The notes beneath the pieces are model-generated. The model had not been told where the DNA came from, did not search any database, and saw only the letters and a list, made by a program, of their open reading frames with translations. 50,632 nucleotides of DNA from Verrucomicrobiota bacterium (GTDB taxonomy: Bacteria; Chlamydiota; Chlamydiia; Chlamydiales; Rhabdochlamydiaceae): positions 1-50,632 of the forward strand of contig JAFEGV010000010.1 of assembly GCA_018239665.1 (NCBI GenBank), in the 5' to 3' direction. The translations under genes and the position numbers were made by a program. This document shows positions 42,068-50,632 of this stretch, piece by piece (the stretch's first letter is position 1; each line of letters starts with the position of its first letter).

Positions 42068-44428
42068 TTAAAATTGTCCGCCCATCGAGAAGAAGAACTT
42101 GCGGACTTCGCTTCGACCATCTGGATTGATCGGGAAGCCCATCCCTACGATGACTGGCACACGGTTAATCAGCTCGACGCGTGCGCCGAAGCCATAGCTT
42201 AATTTAAAATCTGCAACAGAAAAACGCTTTAAATCGATTGCTCCTGCATCGACGAACAGGAACCCATCCAAAAATGGGAAAATTTCCTGTAAGTATTCGA
42301 TTGACAACAGCGATGAAGAGATACCTCCCGTAGGATCGCCGCCTGGGTAGTGGGGGCCTAGGTCAAAGGCGCGGTATCCGCGGACCGAGGTCTCGCCGCC
42401 GAGGAAGAAGCGTTCGCTCAATGGAATAGATTCAGGCGTGCTTGTTTTCCAAACCGGTTCGATGAACCGGAAGTCGAACCGGTACTTCATAATACCGTGG
42501 CGCCATAGCTGGGTGTAATAGGTATTGATATAACCAAAACGGAAGAAGGTGAACCTTCCGCCAAGTCCTGCAAACTCTCCTTCTAACAGGGAGCGGAAGC
42601 CGTTGTGAGGCTTCAAGGCACTGTCAGTCGAGTCGAACGAAATCGAACTGCTGATAGCAGAGATGACGCCATCCTGCTCAGCTCCATGGATATCCCTGTG
42701 AGGAATATGGCCGGAAATATGGTTTCGAGCGTTCTTAATGCGGTACTTGGTCCCGAATGTCCAATAATAGTTCAAAGGATAGGAGGCGTAAAGGGTAAGG
42801 CCTAGCGTGTCGATATCGTAGTCATTAGAGATCAAGGTGCTGTGGCTTTGCGTGACATCAAAGCCCACTCTCCAAAGCGAATCCCGGAAATAGGGTGTCA
42901 ACCAAGAAAGCGAGTAGGACCTTTGTTTGGATCCTAAGCTAAGCCGCGCGTGCGCATACTCGCCGCCGCCTCGCAATGCAGAGAGCCCGTCCGAGAAAAT
43001 TTTGGGGATCCCTTTGTAGTTGAAGTTGCTTTCGGAAAGATCAAGACCGCCGAACAGGGAGTCTGCCGTGCTGAATCCGAAGAACAGGCTGATGTTCCCT
43101 GTTGTCGTTTCTTCGACTTCGATGTAGACGTCCCGATAGTTTTCGCCTAGCGCCTGGTCGTCCTGTGTCCGGACAGCATAGACGTTGACGCTTTTAAAGT
43201 AGCCGATGTTCTCCAAGCGCATTTGGGTGGCTTTGAGCTTCGCGCTATCAAAGGTCTCGCCGGGAACAAGCAAGGATTCGCGTAAAATGACGTTGCTCTG
43301 CGTTTGGACGTTTCCGAAAACCCGGACAAGCCCAATCTTATATTCTTGCCCCTCTTCGATTTGGAAATAGACATTATAAAGAGGTTCGTCGGCTACGACT
43401 TGAGCTTCATACTGGACGTTGCAGTCAATAAAGCCTTTGCGTCCATAAAGTTCTTTAATGTTCTGCGCTGTTTGCCGGAGCTTTTCGGGTGAGTAGACCT
43501 CGCCGGGGTGGACGAGGAACATCGCTTCGATTTCCGGGTCGGTGAAGAGGGTGTTCCCTTTGAAAGTGATCTTCTTGAAGTGGTAGACCTGACCGCGCTC
43601 TGCCGAGATCTCGAGGATGATCTTTCCTTCCGATTTTGCTTCCAGGACCTTAATATCGACTTTAGCGTCAGCATACCCTTTGTTCTGCAGCAAGTTGATC
43701 ACAGTGAGCTTATCTTGTTCGAGGGCCTCTTCATTATAGGTCCCCATCCCTGTAAGCCAGCTGGTGAAAAGGTTGTATTTCTTGGTATAGATCATCCCTA
43801 GAAGTTCACTTTTTTCTTCTTTGGTGAACCCTTTGAAGACGATGTTGTCGATTTTACCCGATCTGCCTTCGCGCACTTGGATAAAAATATCCACTTCGTT
43901 CGTTTTAGGGTCGGGGACGATAGAGTACTGCAGCTGCGATTCGAAGTAGCCTTTTTTGACGTAGTATTCTTTCACCTTATTGAAAGACTTGTTAAAGGAC
44001 TGCCTGTTGAAGACGGCATTGGGCTTGACGCCGAGCTCTTTTTGGAGGGCCTTTGTCTTAAGGTGGGCGTTGCCTTCCCATTTGATCGTTCGGATCGTGG
44101 GACGGGGCCATAATTTTAAGGTGATGTAAACTTCGCCGTTGACGACTTGGACGTTTGGCTCAACGCGGTCAAATTCATCGGACAATGCCTTTAAGTCGCT
44201 GTCAAACGTGAGCTGTGAAAAGGGATCGCCGATCTTTGTTTTTAGCCGCGCTACGACAGTTTTTGAATCAAACGAAGAGTTCGGAGGAAGGTTTTCAATC
44301 GTGATATCGATGTTGGCGATTTTCCTGTCTTCGAACGCTTCAACTGCAGGAGAATAAGCTGTAAGCTGGTGTAGGGGAGCACAGGTGAAGGCGACTAAGG
44401 AGAGGTAGGCTAGGAGTTTATTTGACAT
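42068..44428 (-). CDS. bamA: Outer-membrane protein assembly factor BamA
   Basis: The 786-residue product has a signal peptide, five POTRA domains (about 36-110, 111-185, 188-280, 285-365, 370-450) and a 16-stranded barrel (about 460-786). The conserved L6 motif is SVRGYRAFD at about 680. The C-terminus ends FFFSMGGQF with the terminal Phe needed for barrel recognition. It inserts beta-barrel proteins into the outer membrane. Chlamydia has the same gene as CT241 (omp85). The stop is 3 bases from repeat A3. Confidence 0.96.
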   Translation of the reverse strand: MSNKLLAYLSLVAFTCAPLHQLTAYSPAVEAFEDRKIANIDITIENLPPNSSFDSKTVVARLKTKIGDPFSQLTFDSDLKALSDEFDRVEPNVQVVNGEVYITLKLWPRPTIRTIKWEGNAHLKTKALQKELGVKPNAVFNRQSFNKSFNKVKEYYVKKGYFESQLQYSIVPDPKTNEVDIFIQVREGRSGKIDNIVFKGFTKEEKSELLGMIYTKKYNLFTSWLTGMGTYNEEALEQDKLTVINLLQNKGYADAKVDIKVLEAKSEGKIILEISAERGQVYHFKKITFKGNTLFTDPEIEAMFLVHPGEVYSPEKLRQTAQNIKELYGRKGFIDCNVQYEAQVVADEPLYNVYFQIEEGQEYKIGLVRVFGNVQTQSNVILRESLLVPGETFDSAKLKATQMRLENIGYFKSVNVYAVRTQDDQALGENYRDVYIEVEETTTGNISLFFGFSTADSLFGGLDLSESNFNYKGIPKIFSDGLSALRGGGEYAHARLSLGSKQRSYSLSWLTPYFRDSLWRVGFDVTQSHSTLISNDYDIDTLGLTLYASYPLNYYWTFGTKYRIKNARNHISGHIPHRDIHGAEQDGVISAISSSISFDSTDSALKPHNGFRSLLEGEFAGLGGRFTFFRFGYINTYYTQLWRHGIMKYRFDFRFIEPVWKTSTPESIPLSERFFLGGETSVRGYRAFDLGPHYPGGDPTGGISSSLLSIEYLQEIFPFLDGFLFVDAGAIDLKRFSVADFKLSYGFGARVELINRVPVIVGMGFPINPDGRSEVRKFFFSMGGQF

Positions 44429-44519
44429 TTCCGTGTTTCTTCCGTTTGGGGGGATAGCAATTCTAAACTAATTATCTCGAGTTGGGCGATTATAAAGAAT
44501 GAAATGGAATATTTGCAAA

Positions 44520-45119
44520 TCAGAAGAGTTGCCGCGCAGTCAAGGCTCTGGCGAGGGTGCCCCCGTCTACAAAGTCGAGCGAGCTTCCAAGGGGAAGGCC
44601 AAAGGCGAGGCGGGAGACGTTGAGCCCCCATGTTTGCACTTGTTCTTTGAGAAAAAGAGCCGTCGTATCGCCTTCGAGGGTCGAATCAAGTGCGATAATA
44701 ATTTCTTTAATTCCAAGCTCGTCAACTCTTTTCTTGAGTTTTTCCAGGTTGAGGTGCTCGGGTGTTTTTCCATCAATAGGGGAAAGCAGCCCTCCTATGA
44801 CATGGTAAAGCCCTCTAAAGGCCCCTGTTTCTTCAAGGGCGAAGGCATCCTTTGCCGATGAGATCATGCACAGCTGGGAACGATTGCGCTGGGAACTGGA
44901 GCAGAACTGGCAAATGCCTCCATCCATAAGGCAACGGCATTCAGGGCAGTGCTTGATCTTCTCTTTCAATGTGTTCAGGTGGTAAGAAATTTCTTTAAGC
45001 TCAGTTTCGGGCCATTCCAGAAGGTGGAAGGCGAACCGTTCAGCAGTCTTGGAGCCTACTCCAGGCAGTTTTTTGAGGTAGGCGATGAGGGTGTTGAGCT
45101 CAGAGGGGTATTTGTGCAT
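44520..45119 (-). CDS. recR: Recombination mediator RecR
   Basis: The 199-residue product shows the helix-hairpin-helix LKKLPGVGSKTAERFAFHLL, a Cys4 zinc finger (CPECRCLMDGGICQFC), and a Toprim domain with VIGGLLSPIDGKTPEHLNLE and IIIALDSTLEGDTTALFL. With RecO and RecF it loads RecA at gaps. It is the first gene on the minus strand before bamA, separated from it by 91 bases, and divergent from fabH. Confidence 0.96.
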   Translation of the reverse strand: MHKYPSELNTLIAYLKKLPGVGSKTAERFAFHLLEWPETELKEISYHLNTLKEKIKHCPECRCLMDGGICQFCSSSQRNRSQLCMISSAKDAFALEETGAFRGLYHVIGGLLSPIDGKTPEHLNLEKLKKRVDELGIKEIIIALDSTLEGDTTALFLKEQVQTWGLNVSRLAFGLPLGSSLDFVDGGTLARALTARQLF

Positions 45120-45325
45120 AGTTCCACTTTGGTTGGGTTGTATAACACGATGGTCGGATAGTCAGGATAACTGTAATGCAAGCCCAAGTTTTTTTTGGAG
45201 GGATAACTTTATGTTTTCGTATAAAAAATAACTTGATTTTGCCTGACAGGGGAGAAATAAAGCTTCCGTTTTTTTGCTCAGGTGGGGTAAAATTGACCTA
45301 GTTAACACTTAAATTTTTTTATTTC

Positions 45326-46339
45326 ATGACAAAACATCGGCAAGCGCGAATTATTGGCACAGGCTCCTATCTACCCGAACGTGTCCTGTCAAATCACGAC
45401 CTCGAAAAGATGGTCGAAACGACGGATGAGTGGATTGTGTCCCGTACAGGAATGAAGGAGAGGCGGATAGCCCGTCCTGACGAGCATACTTCCGAGATGG
45501 GTTTTAATGCGGCAGAGCGCGCCCTTGCTTCAGCTGGAATAACCGCGGACCAGATCGATCTCATTCTATTTGCGACAATTACCCCAGACTTTGCGTTCCC
45601 GAGTTCAGCATGTTTGCTGCAAGCCCGGCTGAAGGCTGTGAATGCCGCCGCTACCGATGTTCAAGCAGCCTGCACCGGATACATTTACACCCTTTCTCAA
45701 GCTAAGGCCTATATCGAATCGGGATTGTACCAAAACGTCTTGGTCGTCGCTTCTGAAAAACTTTCTTCCATTGTGAATTACGAAGACCGCAATACATGCG
45801 TTTTATTCGGCGACGGCGCTTCAGCATGTGTCGTCAGCAGCAAAGGCGATGGATTGCTTGTGCGCGATGTCTGTTTAGGGGCCGATGGGGAATTGGCCGA
45901 GCTGTTGATGGTCCCTGCAGGAGGATCCCGCAAGCCCGCATCCCAAGAGACCGTGTGCGCCAAAGAGCACTATTTAAGAATGGAAGGCAAGGAAGTCTTT
46001 AAGCATGCCGTCCGCAGGATGGAAGCAGCTTCCAAGCAGTGTTTGGACCGCGTAGGCTTAAAAGAAAGCGAGATCAGCTGGCTGATCCCGCATCAGGCCA
46101 ATATGAGGATTATTGAAGCTATCGCTAAGCGCTTCGAAGTGCCGTCAGAACGGGTATTTTTAACGATCCACAAATATGGCAACACCTCCGCTTCTTCCGT
46201 AGGTATAGCCCTTGACGAACTTTTGAAGTCCCACAAGCTCGAAAACGGGGAGAACGTGTTGTTGACAGCGTTCGGCGCAGGGTTGACATGGGGAGCTTCA
46301 GTACTTACTTGGAATCGCGATGAGGAAAGCCATGGATAA
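45326..46339 (+). CDS. fabH: Beta-ketoacyl-ACP synthase III
   Basis: The 337-residue product is a complete FabH. The catalytic Cys is in TDVQAACTGYIYTL, His in WLIPHQANMRII, and Asn in GNTSASSVG. It condenses acetyl-CoA with malonyl-ACP to start fatty-acid synthesis. No good ribosome binding site precedes the ATG, which follows an AT-rich leader. It begins the fabH-fabD-fabG-acpP operon and overlaps fabD by 8 bases. Confidence 0.96.
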   Translation: MTKHRQARIIGTGSYLPERVLSNHDLEKMVETTDEWIVSRTGMKERRIARPDEHTSEMGFNAAERALASAGITADQIDLILFATITPDFAFPSSACLLQARLKAVNAAATDVQAACTGYIYTLSQAKAYIESGLYQNVLVVASEKLSSIVNYEDRNTCVLFGDGASACVVSSKGDGLLVRDVCLGADGELAELLMVPAGGSRKPASQETVCAKEHYLRMEGKEVFKHAVRRMEAASKQCLDRVGLKESEISWLIPHQANMRIIEAIAKRFEVPSERVFLTIHKYGNTSASSVGIALDELLKSHKLENGENVLLTAFGAGLTWGASVLTWNRDEESHG

Positions 46340-47300
46340 GAAGAAATGGGCATTTATATTTCCTGGCCAAGGGGCGCAGTACCCAGGAATGGGTAAGGAT
46401 TTTTACGATGCTTTTCCTGTTGCCCGTCAGGTCTTTGAAGAGGCGGATGAGCATTTGGGGATGCAATTTTCCCGGTTGATCTTTGAAGGACCGGCCCCTG
46501 AGCTGACCTTGACGAAGAACAGCCAAGTCGCCATCTACATCACAAGCGTTGCCATATTAAAGACCGTTCAACATCAATTTCCTGAAATTATTCCTTCTGT
46601 GTGCGCGGGATTGAGCTTAGGCGAGTACACCGCGCTGACCGCATCCGGACGCGCCTCTTTTAAAGAATGCTTAGACCTTGTCAAATTGCGCGCGGAATTG
46701 ATGCAAGCTGCTTGCGAAGAGGAAAAAGGGTCGATGCAGGTCGTCCTAGGACTTGATGCTCAAGTCGTTGAGGATGTCGTTAAAGAACTTCCTGCAGGAA
46801 CTCGCGTTTGGGTAGCAAATTTGAACTGTCCGGGCCAAGTCGTCATCGCAGGAACTCCCGACGGACTTACCATCGCTGTTGAAGCTTTAAAGCTCAAAGG
46901 CGCTAAACGGGCCCTTCCTTTAGACGTGTCAGGAGCCTTTCACAGCGGCCTCATGCGCTCTGCTCAGGAGAAATTGGCTCCCAGGATCGAATCCACCGAG
47001 TTCGTCGGATCCGACATAGCCTTAGTGATGAACGTTCCCGGCGGCTTTGTCGATGATCTCAATGATGTCAGACAATACTTGATCCAGCAGGTCGCAAGCC
47101 CTGTCCGCTGGGAGAAAGGTGTCCGTTCGATGGTTGAACAAGGCGTCGACTGTTATTTGGAAATGGGACCTGGCAAGACGCTTGCCGGCATGAATAAGAG
47201 GATTGGAGTTGCGCAGCCGACATATAGCATCGAAAAGATATCAGATTTAGAAGAACTAACTAAAAACTTGACGGAGTCTTATGCAACTGTTGAAGGATAA
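46332..47300 (+). CDS. fabD: Malonyl-CoA:ACP transacylase
   Basis: The 322-residue product has FIFPGQGAQYPGMG at the N-terminus, the catalytic Ser in GLSLGEYTAL, and His in GAFHSGLM. It moves malonyl from CoA to AcpP. ATG 46332 has GAGGAAA just upstream; an ATG at 46320, further inside fabH, is also open. The end overlaps fabG by 20 bases, so translation is probably coupled. Confidence 0.95.
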   Translation: MDKKKWAFIFPGQGAQYPGMGKDFYDAFPVARQVFEEADEHLGMQFSRLIFEGPAPELTLTKNSQVAIYITSVAILKTVQHQFPEIIPSVCAGLSLGEYTALTASGRASFKECLDLVKLRAELMQAACEEEKGSMQVVLGLDAQVVEDVVKELPAGTRVWVANLNCPGQVVIAGTPDGLTIAVEALKLKGAKRALPLDVSGAFHSGLMRSAQEKLAPRIESTEFVGSDIALVMNVPGGFVDDLNDVRQYLIQQVASPVRWEKGVRSMVEQGVDCYLEMGPGKTLAGMNKRIGVAQPTYSIEKISDLEELTKNLTESYATVEG

Positions 47301-48036
47301 AAAGGCCCTGATTACTGGCGGCACAGCCGGAATTGGAAAAGAGATCGCCCTGTGTTATGCGCGCCAAGGCGCTTCAGTTGCCATTTGCGGTACAAACCTT
47401 GAACGTTCCCAAGCCGTCTTAGAAGAGCTTAAACAAGCCCAAGTCTTTCCAGATCAGAAGTTTGAAGCGATCATTGTCAATGTCTCTGACAAAAAATCGG
47501 TTGATGAAGCAATTCAAAAACTGATCGAGTCATGGGGAAATATCGATATCCTAGTCAACAACGCTGGAATCACCCGCGACGGCCTTTTAATGAGAATGAC
47601 TGAAGAAGATTGGGACGCCGTCATCGATACCAACCTAAAATCTGTCTATAACACATGCCAATCCCTTGTCCGGCCGATGATCAAAGCAAAGCAAGGAAAG
47701 ATTATCAATATCACTTCCGTTGTTGGCTTGACAGGAAATGCCGGTCAAGTCAATTATGCTGCTTCCAAATCCGGAATGGTCGGATTTACAAAGTCCTTGG
47801 CGCAAGAGCTGGCCACACGTGGAATTTGTGTGAATTGCATTGCTCCCGGGTTTATCCAAACCCGTATGACAGATGTACTCACTGATGCCCAAAAAGAAGG
47901 AATCCTTAAAAAGATCCCGATGGGCAAAATGGGATGTCCGCAAGATATAGCGAACGCTGCCGTCTTCCTTGCCAGCCACCTCTCTGATTATATGACAGGG
48001 CAGGTGCTGACTGTAGATGGCGGAATGGTGATGTAA
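47281..48036 (+). CDS. fabG: 3-oxoacyl-ACP reductase
   Basis: The 251-residue product is a classical short-chain dehydrogenase. TGGTAGIGKEIA is the NADP-binding loop, followed by NNAGITRDGLLMRM, the catalytic Ser in NITSVVGLTGN, and YAASKSGMVG (Tyr-x-x-x-Lys). It reduces beta-ketoacyl-ACP. GGAG lies within fabD, 6 bases before the start. Confidence 0.96.
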   Translation: MQLLKDKKALITGGTAGIGKEIALCYARQGASVAICGTNLERSQAVLEELKQAQVFPDQKFEAIIVNVSDKKSVDEAIQKLIESWGNIDILVNNAGITRDGLLMRMTEEDWDAVIDTNLKSVYNTCQSLVRPMIKAKQGKIINITSVVGLTGNAGQVNYAASKSGMVGFTKSLAQELATRGICVNCIAPGFIQTRMTDVLTDAQKEGILKKIPMGKMGCPQDIANAAVFLASHLSDYMTGQVLTVDGGMVM

Positions 48037-48069
48037 TTTTTTGTTTTTTTGTTAACTTTAAGGAACCTT

Positions 48070-48312
48070 ATGGCAACTACAAATATTGAAAAAGATGTAA
48101 TCGACATCGTAGTGGAACAGCTCGGTGTTGATGTAAACGACGTCACGTTAGAGAAGTCGTTTGTTGAGGACCTCAATGCAGATTCATTGGACCTCACAGA
48201 GCTCATTATGACATTTGAAGAGCGTTTTGGCTTTGAAATTTCTGAAGAAGAAGCTGAAAAGCTCAAAACAGTAGGCGATGTCGTCGCTTACATCAAAAAG
48301 AAAAAAGGCTAA
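48070..48312 (+). CDS. acpP: Acyl carrier protein
   Basis: The 80-residue acidic helical protein has the phosphopantetheine site Ser39 in [15 protein letters not shown]. It carries all acyl intermediates of fatty-acid synthesis and donates acyl groups to LpxD. ATG 48070 follows AGGAA (48061-48065); the longer open frame to 48049 is not used. It is the last gene of the fab operon and is followed by a terminator. Confidence 0.97.
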   Translation: MATTNIEKDVIDIVVEQLGVDVNDVTLEKSFVEDLNADSLDLTELIMTFEERFGFEISEEEAEKLKTVGDVVAYIKKKKG

Positions 48313-48326
48313 CAGCCCAATTTCCC

Positions 48327-48380
48327 ATCCCGAGTGAATCTTTCTATTTTAGATATGATGGCTCGGGATTTTCTTTTTTT
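48327..48380 (+). terminator. Intrinsic terminator after acpP
   Basis: ATCCCGAG (48327-48334) pairs with CTCGGGAT (48362-48369) across a 27-nt loop that can pair further. It is followed by TTTCTTTTTTT. It ends the fab operon and reaches the stop of the opposing kinase gene. Confidence 0.85.
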
Positions 48381-49557
48381 AAACCTCTCCATCCATAGAA
48401 GACTCTTCAGACGAAAATTCTTCGCTAATATCTAAATCTGGCGATGACGGAGGTCTGTTAGTAAAGAGACCATCAAACAAATTAAGAGCTTCTCGAGCAG
48501 AGATCCTCTTTTGCGGATCGATCATCGACATTGCTTGAATTAGCGAGTCTAACGGCGTTTGAGCTTCCAGATCTGAAAATAATCCATCTAAATGCGAATA
48601 CGCGTCCTGCTTGAAATTTAGAGCCATATTAAATAGAAATTCTTTTCTGGACACAGCATCATCCATCTCATAGTGCAAGGTATCGGTATATTCTTTGAAC
48701 CGTTCTTGAAATTCAAAGCTCAGCATATTGCTGCCGACCTCTGCAAACACCATCATTGCCGCCCAGATATCGATTTTAGGGATCTGGTCGGATATAATGT
48801 CTTCTTGCATGGATAAAAAACGATAAACTTCCGGAGAGTAGTACCATCGTGTGCCTCTATTGAATGTTCCTTCATTTTGGATGGCTAGACCAAAATCACC
48901 GATTTTAGCTGAAAAGTAATCTTCTCTTTTCATAAGGAAGATGTTGGCGGGTTTTAAGTCAGAGTGTGTGATTTTTTTCGCAACCATTTCATTGATACCG
49001 CACAATATTCCACGGAAGAGAATTTGCAATTCTTTTTCTGTCAGCGATGATGGAGCTCTCTTAAGATCCGTATGGGCGAGTTCCATGACGATTACTTCGT
49101 TATCGAGGTCCGCTGCAAGAAGTTGACATACGTTGGACTGATAGGAACATTTGGCCGATAGTTTCTCTAGAGATGCAATTTCATCCTCAGAGATGCTTCC
49201 TATCTTAATGGCGCATGATCTTCCATCATGGGTAAATCCTCTGTAGACTTCACCGTAGGACCCTTTGCCTAAACGCTCATCCGTTTGTAAGTAGCACTTC
49301 AGAGATTGAGAATTTTCATCTTTGATAATCACCCATTTGTATCCCGATTCGCTTTTCGCTAAAGCGCGGTCTCCTGCAAATTCCGCGATCTTCTTCGCAA
49401 GCGCGTTGCAATCGAATCCTGCTGAAATTTCTGAATCGGAACTGAACATATTGTATAGGCTCTTGCTCAGTTTCCATTCTAAGTTTCCCTTTATTTCTTG
49501 AGTGACAGAACCAATATAATTTCCTGAATCGGAATGTCCATTTAGGGTTAATGACAT
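48379..49557 (-). CDS. Eukaryotic-type Ser/Thr protein kinase (candidate effector)
   Basis: The 392-residue product has a full Hanks-type kinase domain at about 92-365. The glycine loop is LGKGSYGEVY (96-105), the ATP Lys is 118 in CAIKIG, the catalytic loop is HSDLKPANIF (Asp200, Lys202, Asn205), Asp221 is in DFG, and SPE (241-243) replaces APE. HSD replaces HRD at the catalytic loop. The first 90 residues do not match a known domain, and the tail (LDISEEFSSEESSMDGEV) is acidic and Ser-rich. It lacks the transmembrane and PASTA parts of envelope kinases such as PknB. It could act on host proteins or bacterial ones. An AT-rich leader is upstream. Confidence 0.9.
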   Translation of the reverse strand: MSLTLNGHSDSGNYIGSVTQEIKGNLEWKLSKSLYNMFSSDSEISAGFDCNALAKKIAEFAGDRALAKSESGYKWVIIKDENSQSLKCYLQTDERLGKGSYGEVYRGFTHDGRSCAIKIGSISEDEIASLEKLSAKCSYQSNVCQLLAADLDNEVIVMELAHTDLKRAPSSLTEKELQILFRGILCGINEMVAKKITHSDLKPANIFLMKREDYFSAKIGDFGLAIQNEGTFNRGTRWYYSPEVYRFLSMQEDIISDQIPKIDIWAAMMVFAEVGSNMLSFEFQERFKEYTDTLHYEMDDAVSRKEFLFNMALNFKQDAYSHLDGLFSDLEAQTPLDSLIQAMSMIDPQKRISAREALNLFDGLFTNRPPSSPDLDISEEFSSEESSMDGEV

Positions 49558-49652
49558 TAAAAACCTCTTTTTTAGTTATTTTTGATTTTAATTTTACTAT
49601 TTATATGTAAATTTTTTATTAAGATTTTGAAATAAAATAAATAAATTTTTTT

Positions 49653-49856
49653 TCATGGGTTGTATCTTAAATCGTTGATTATGAATCGTTTGAAATTATC
49701 TTCCTGCTCGCTAGACATTTCACTTTTAACCTCGAAGAGATGAAGAAAAAATAACGTAGGGTCTATGGGCACAATTCCGATGATCCGACTTGGGGCGAGC
49801 ATCACGCTTTCGACGACATCCCAAGGCTTGCAACGGCAATGGCCATTGTCCTGCAA
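49653..49856 (-). CDS. Orphan small open frame, possibly a gene remnant
   Basis: A 67-codon frame encodes NGHCRCKPWDVVESVMLAPS, then RIIGIVPIDPTLFFLHLFEV and a polar tail ending NDLRYNP. The composition is protein-like and the frame stays open upstream to about 49887 without an ATG. The start codon would be TTG, and no ribosome binding site is evident. It could be a real small gene or the 3' end of a deleted one. The rest of 49558-49951 is AT-rich leader for the kinase and a hairpin. Confidence 0.25.
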   Translation of the reverse strand: MQDNGHCRCKPWDVVESVMLAPSRIIGIVPIDPTLFFLHLFEVKSEMSSEQEDNFKRFIINDLRYNP

Positions 49857-49880
49857 TAGGCTAAACTGAAGAGGGTGACA

Positions 49881-49906
49881 AATGGCCGTTTGCGCAAGCG
49901 GCCATT
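49881..49906. terminator. Long palindromic hairpin after the PotD-like gene
   Basis: AATGGCCG-t-TTGC is complementary to GCAA-g-CGGCCATT, a nearly perfect 26-base palindrome. It lies 46 bases downstream of the PotD-like stop on the minus strand. The T run is weak on both sides (TTTGTC on minus, ATTCTTT on plus). Confidence 0.65.
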
Positions 49907-49951
49907 ATTCTTTAGAGGAAAACTATTCTCAAAGCTGTCCAGATATGGTAA

Positions 49952-50632
49952 CTAGAAGTCTCCGGACTTCACGTCGACCCAGATGTCGCGTATTTCATCC
50001 TGAGGCAGGATGTTTTGGAAGAAGTGGTATTTGCTGAAGTTCTCTTCCGAATCGCGGAGGATTTCAGAGGCTTGCTTGTCGATGTGAGCGATATCGCCTG
50101 CCTTCAGCGTGGAAGGGAAGAACCCGTAGGTCTCGTAGTGGGAAGCGACCGATTTAGGCGTATAGAGATAGTTGATAAAGCGGTAGGTGAGATCGTCTTT
50201 GTTGGAAGGTTTGGGAATGCAGAGGTTTTCGATTGTGATAAACGATCCTTCTTCAGGAACGACAAAACCGACAAAGTCGAACATCCGCATGGTGCGCCAG
50301 ATGTAGGAGCTTGACGCGATGACGACGGCGCAGTTTTTCGTTGCCAGGAAGTAGTCTCCCCGAAAGTCGGCATAAGCTTCCACCCAGGGTTTTTGCCGTT
50401 TGAGCACAGCTTTGACTTGTTCTGCTTGCGCCATATCGATGCTTGTGACGGGGCCATATAGATAGAATGATGCAAATTCAACGGCCTCGATCGGATCGTT
50501 CTTCATAGTGATCTTATACTTGACCACTTCGGGATCGAAGATCATTTTCCAGGAAGGGACCATCGGCTTGTCTGCAAAGTAGTCTTTATCGATCCCAAAG
50601 CCATAAAGCTCCCATTCGAATGGAATGGAGTA
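49952..50632 (-). CDS. potD: PotD-like polyamine ABC transporter binding protein, 5' end off the window
   Basis: The open frame continues to the right edge, giving 226 residues of C-terminal sequence (reading YSIPFEWELYGFGIDKDYFA, then SWKMIFDPEVVKYKITM). FVVPEEGSFITIENLCIPKP followed by RFINYLYTPKSVASHYETYG and FFPS matches the closing lobe of spermidine/putrescine-binding proteins. It would capture polyamines outside the inner membrane for PotABC. No PotA, PotB or PotC is visible, so they may lie beyond the edge. The apparent ATG at 50563 is internal to the gene. It ends at a hairpin at 49881-49906. Confidence 0.8.
   Translation of the reverse strand, partial: YSIPFEWELYGFGIDKDYFADKPMVPSWKMIFDPEVVKYKITMKNDPIEAVEFASFYLYGPVTSIDMAQAEQVKAVLKRQKPWVEAYADFRGDYFLATKNCAVVIASSSYIWRTMRMFDFVGFVVPEEGSFITIENLCIPKPSNKDDLTYRFINYLYTPKSVASHYETYGFFPSTLKAGDIAHIDKQASEILRDSEENFSKYHFFQNILPQDEIRDIWVDVKSGDF

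Overview
The window is chromosomal DNA of a bacterium in the phylum Chlamydiae, most likely an environmental, amoeba-associated lineage (Parachlamydiales) rather than a Chlamydia pathogen. The evidence is chlamydial gene order together with a large accessory content. acpP-fabG-fabD-fabH, recR, bamA, ompH, lpxD and pdhABC lie together as in Chlamydia (the CT236-CT247 region). pepF lies beside groES-groEL (CT112-CT110), and an HU/IHF gene is followed by a YkuD-like protein, accA and msbA (CT267-CT264). I cannot assign a genus from sequence alone.

Layout. Positions 1-13.6 kb are mostly accessory: a SET-domain protein, a decayed insertion sequence between long inverted arms, a cyclic-nucleotide-domain/CPBP fusion, a His-rich lipoprotein, a hydrolase/aldo-keto reductase pair, a RasGAP-like protein, a POT peptide transporter, a low-complexity protein, a YopT/C58-like cysteine protease candidate, a glycosyltransferase and an AsmA-like protein. 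13.7-20.9 kb carries groEL, groES, pepF, ptsH, a bifunctional-nuclease-family protein, rpiA and a NIF3-family protein. 20.9-24.2 kb is an AT-rich accessory island with a tandemly duplicated small gene family, a decayed copy of part of it, and an F-box/beta-propeller protein. 24.4-33.6 kb carries tyrS, the HU gene, a YkuD-like protein lacking the catalytic Cys, accA, msbA, csaA, a DnaQ-like exonuclease, a PLD-like protein and a small lipoprotein. 33.6-48.3 kb is the pyruvate dehydrogenase / envelope / fatty-acid block, interrupted by an MFS transporter, a CorA-like channel and an unknown protein. 48.4-50.6 kb holds a eukaryotic-type Ser/Thr kinase and a partial PotD-like gene.

How the genes fit together. 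Pyruvate dehydrogenase supplies acetyl-CoA, AccA with its partners makes malonyl-CoA, and FabD, FabH, FabG and AcpP build fatty acids. LpxD and MsbA make and export lipid A, while BamA and OmpH(Skp) assemble outer-membrane proteins. The accessory genes encode several eukaryote-like domains (RasGAP, F-box, SET, Ser/Thr kinase, C58-like protease). These are best read as candidate host-directed effectors, although no secretion signal can be proved here.

Repeats. At least two families of roughly 174-182 bp, nearly full-length palindromic elements are scattered between genes. Their arms keep complementarity while diverging in sequence. They sit against gene ends and promoters (upstream of groES and corA, and between bamA and ompH). 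No tRNA, rRNA or CRISPR array was recognised.
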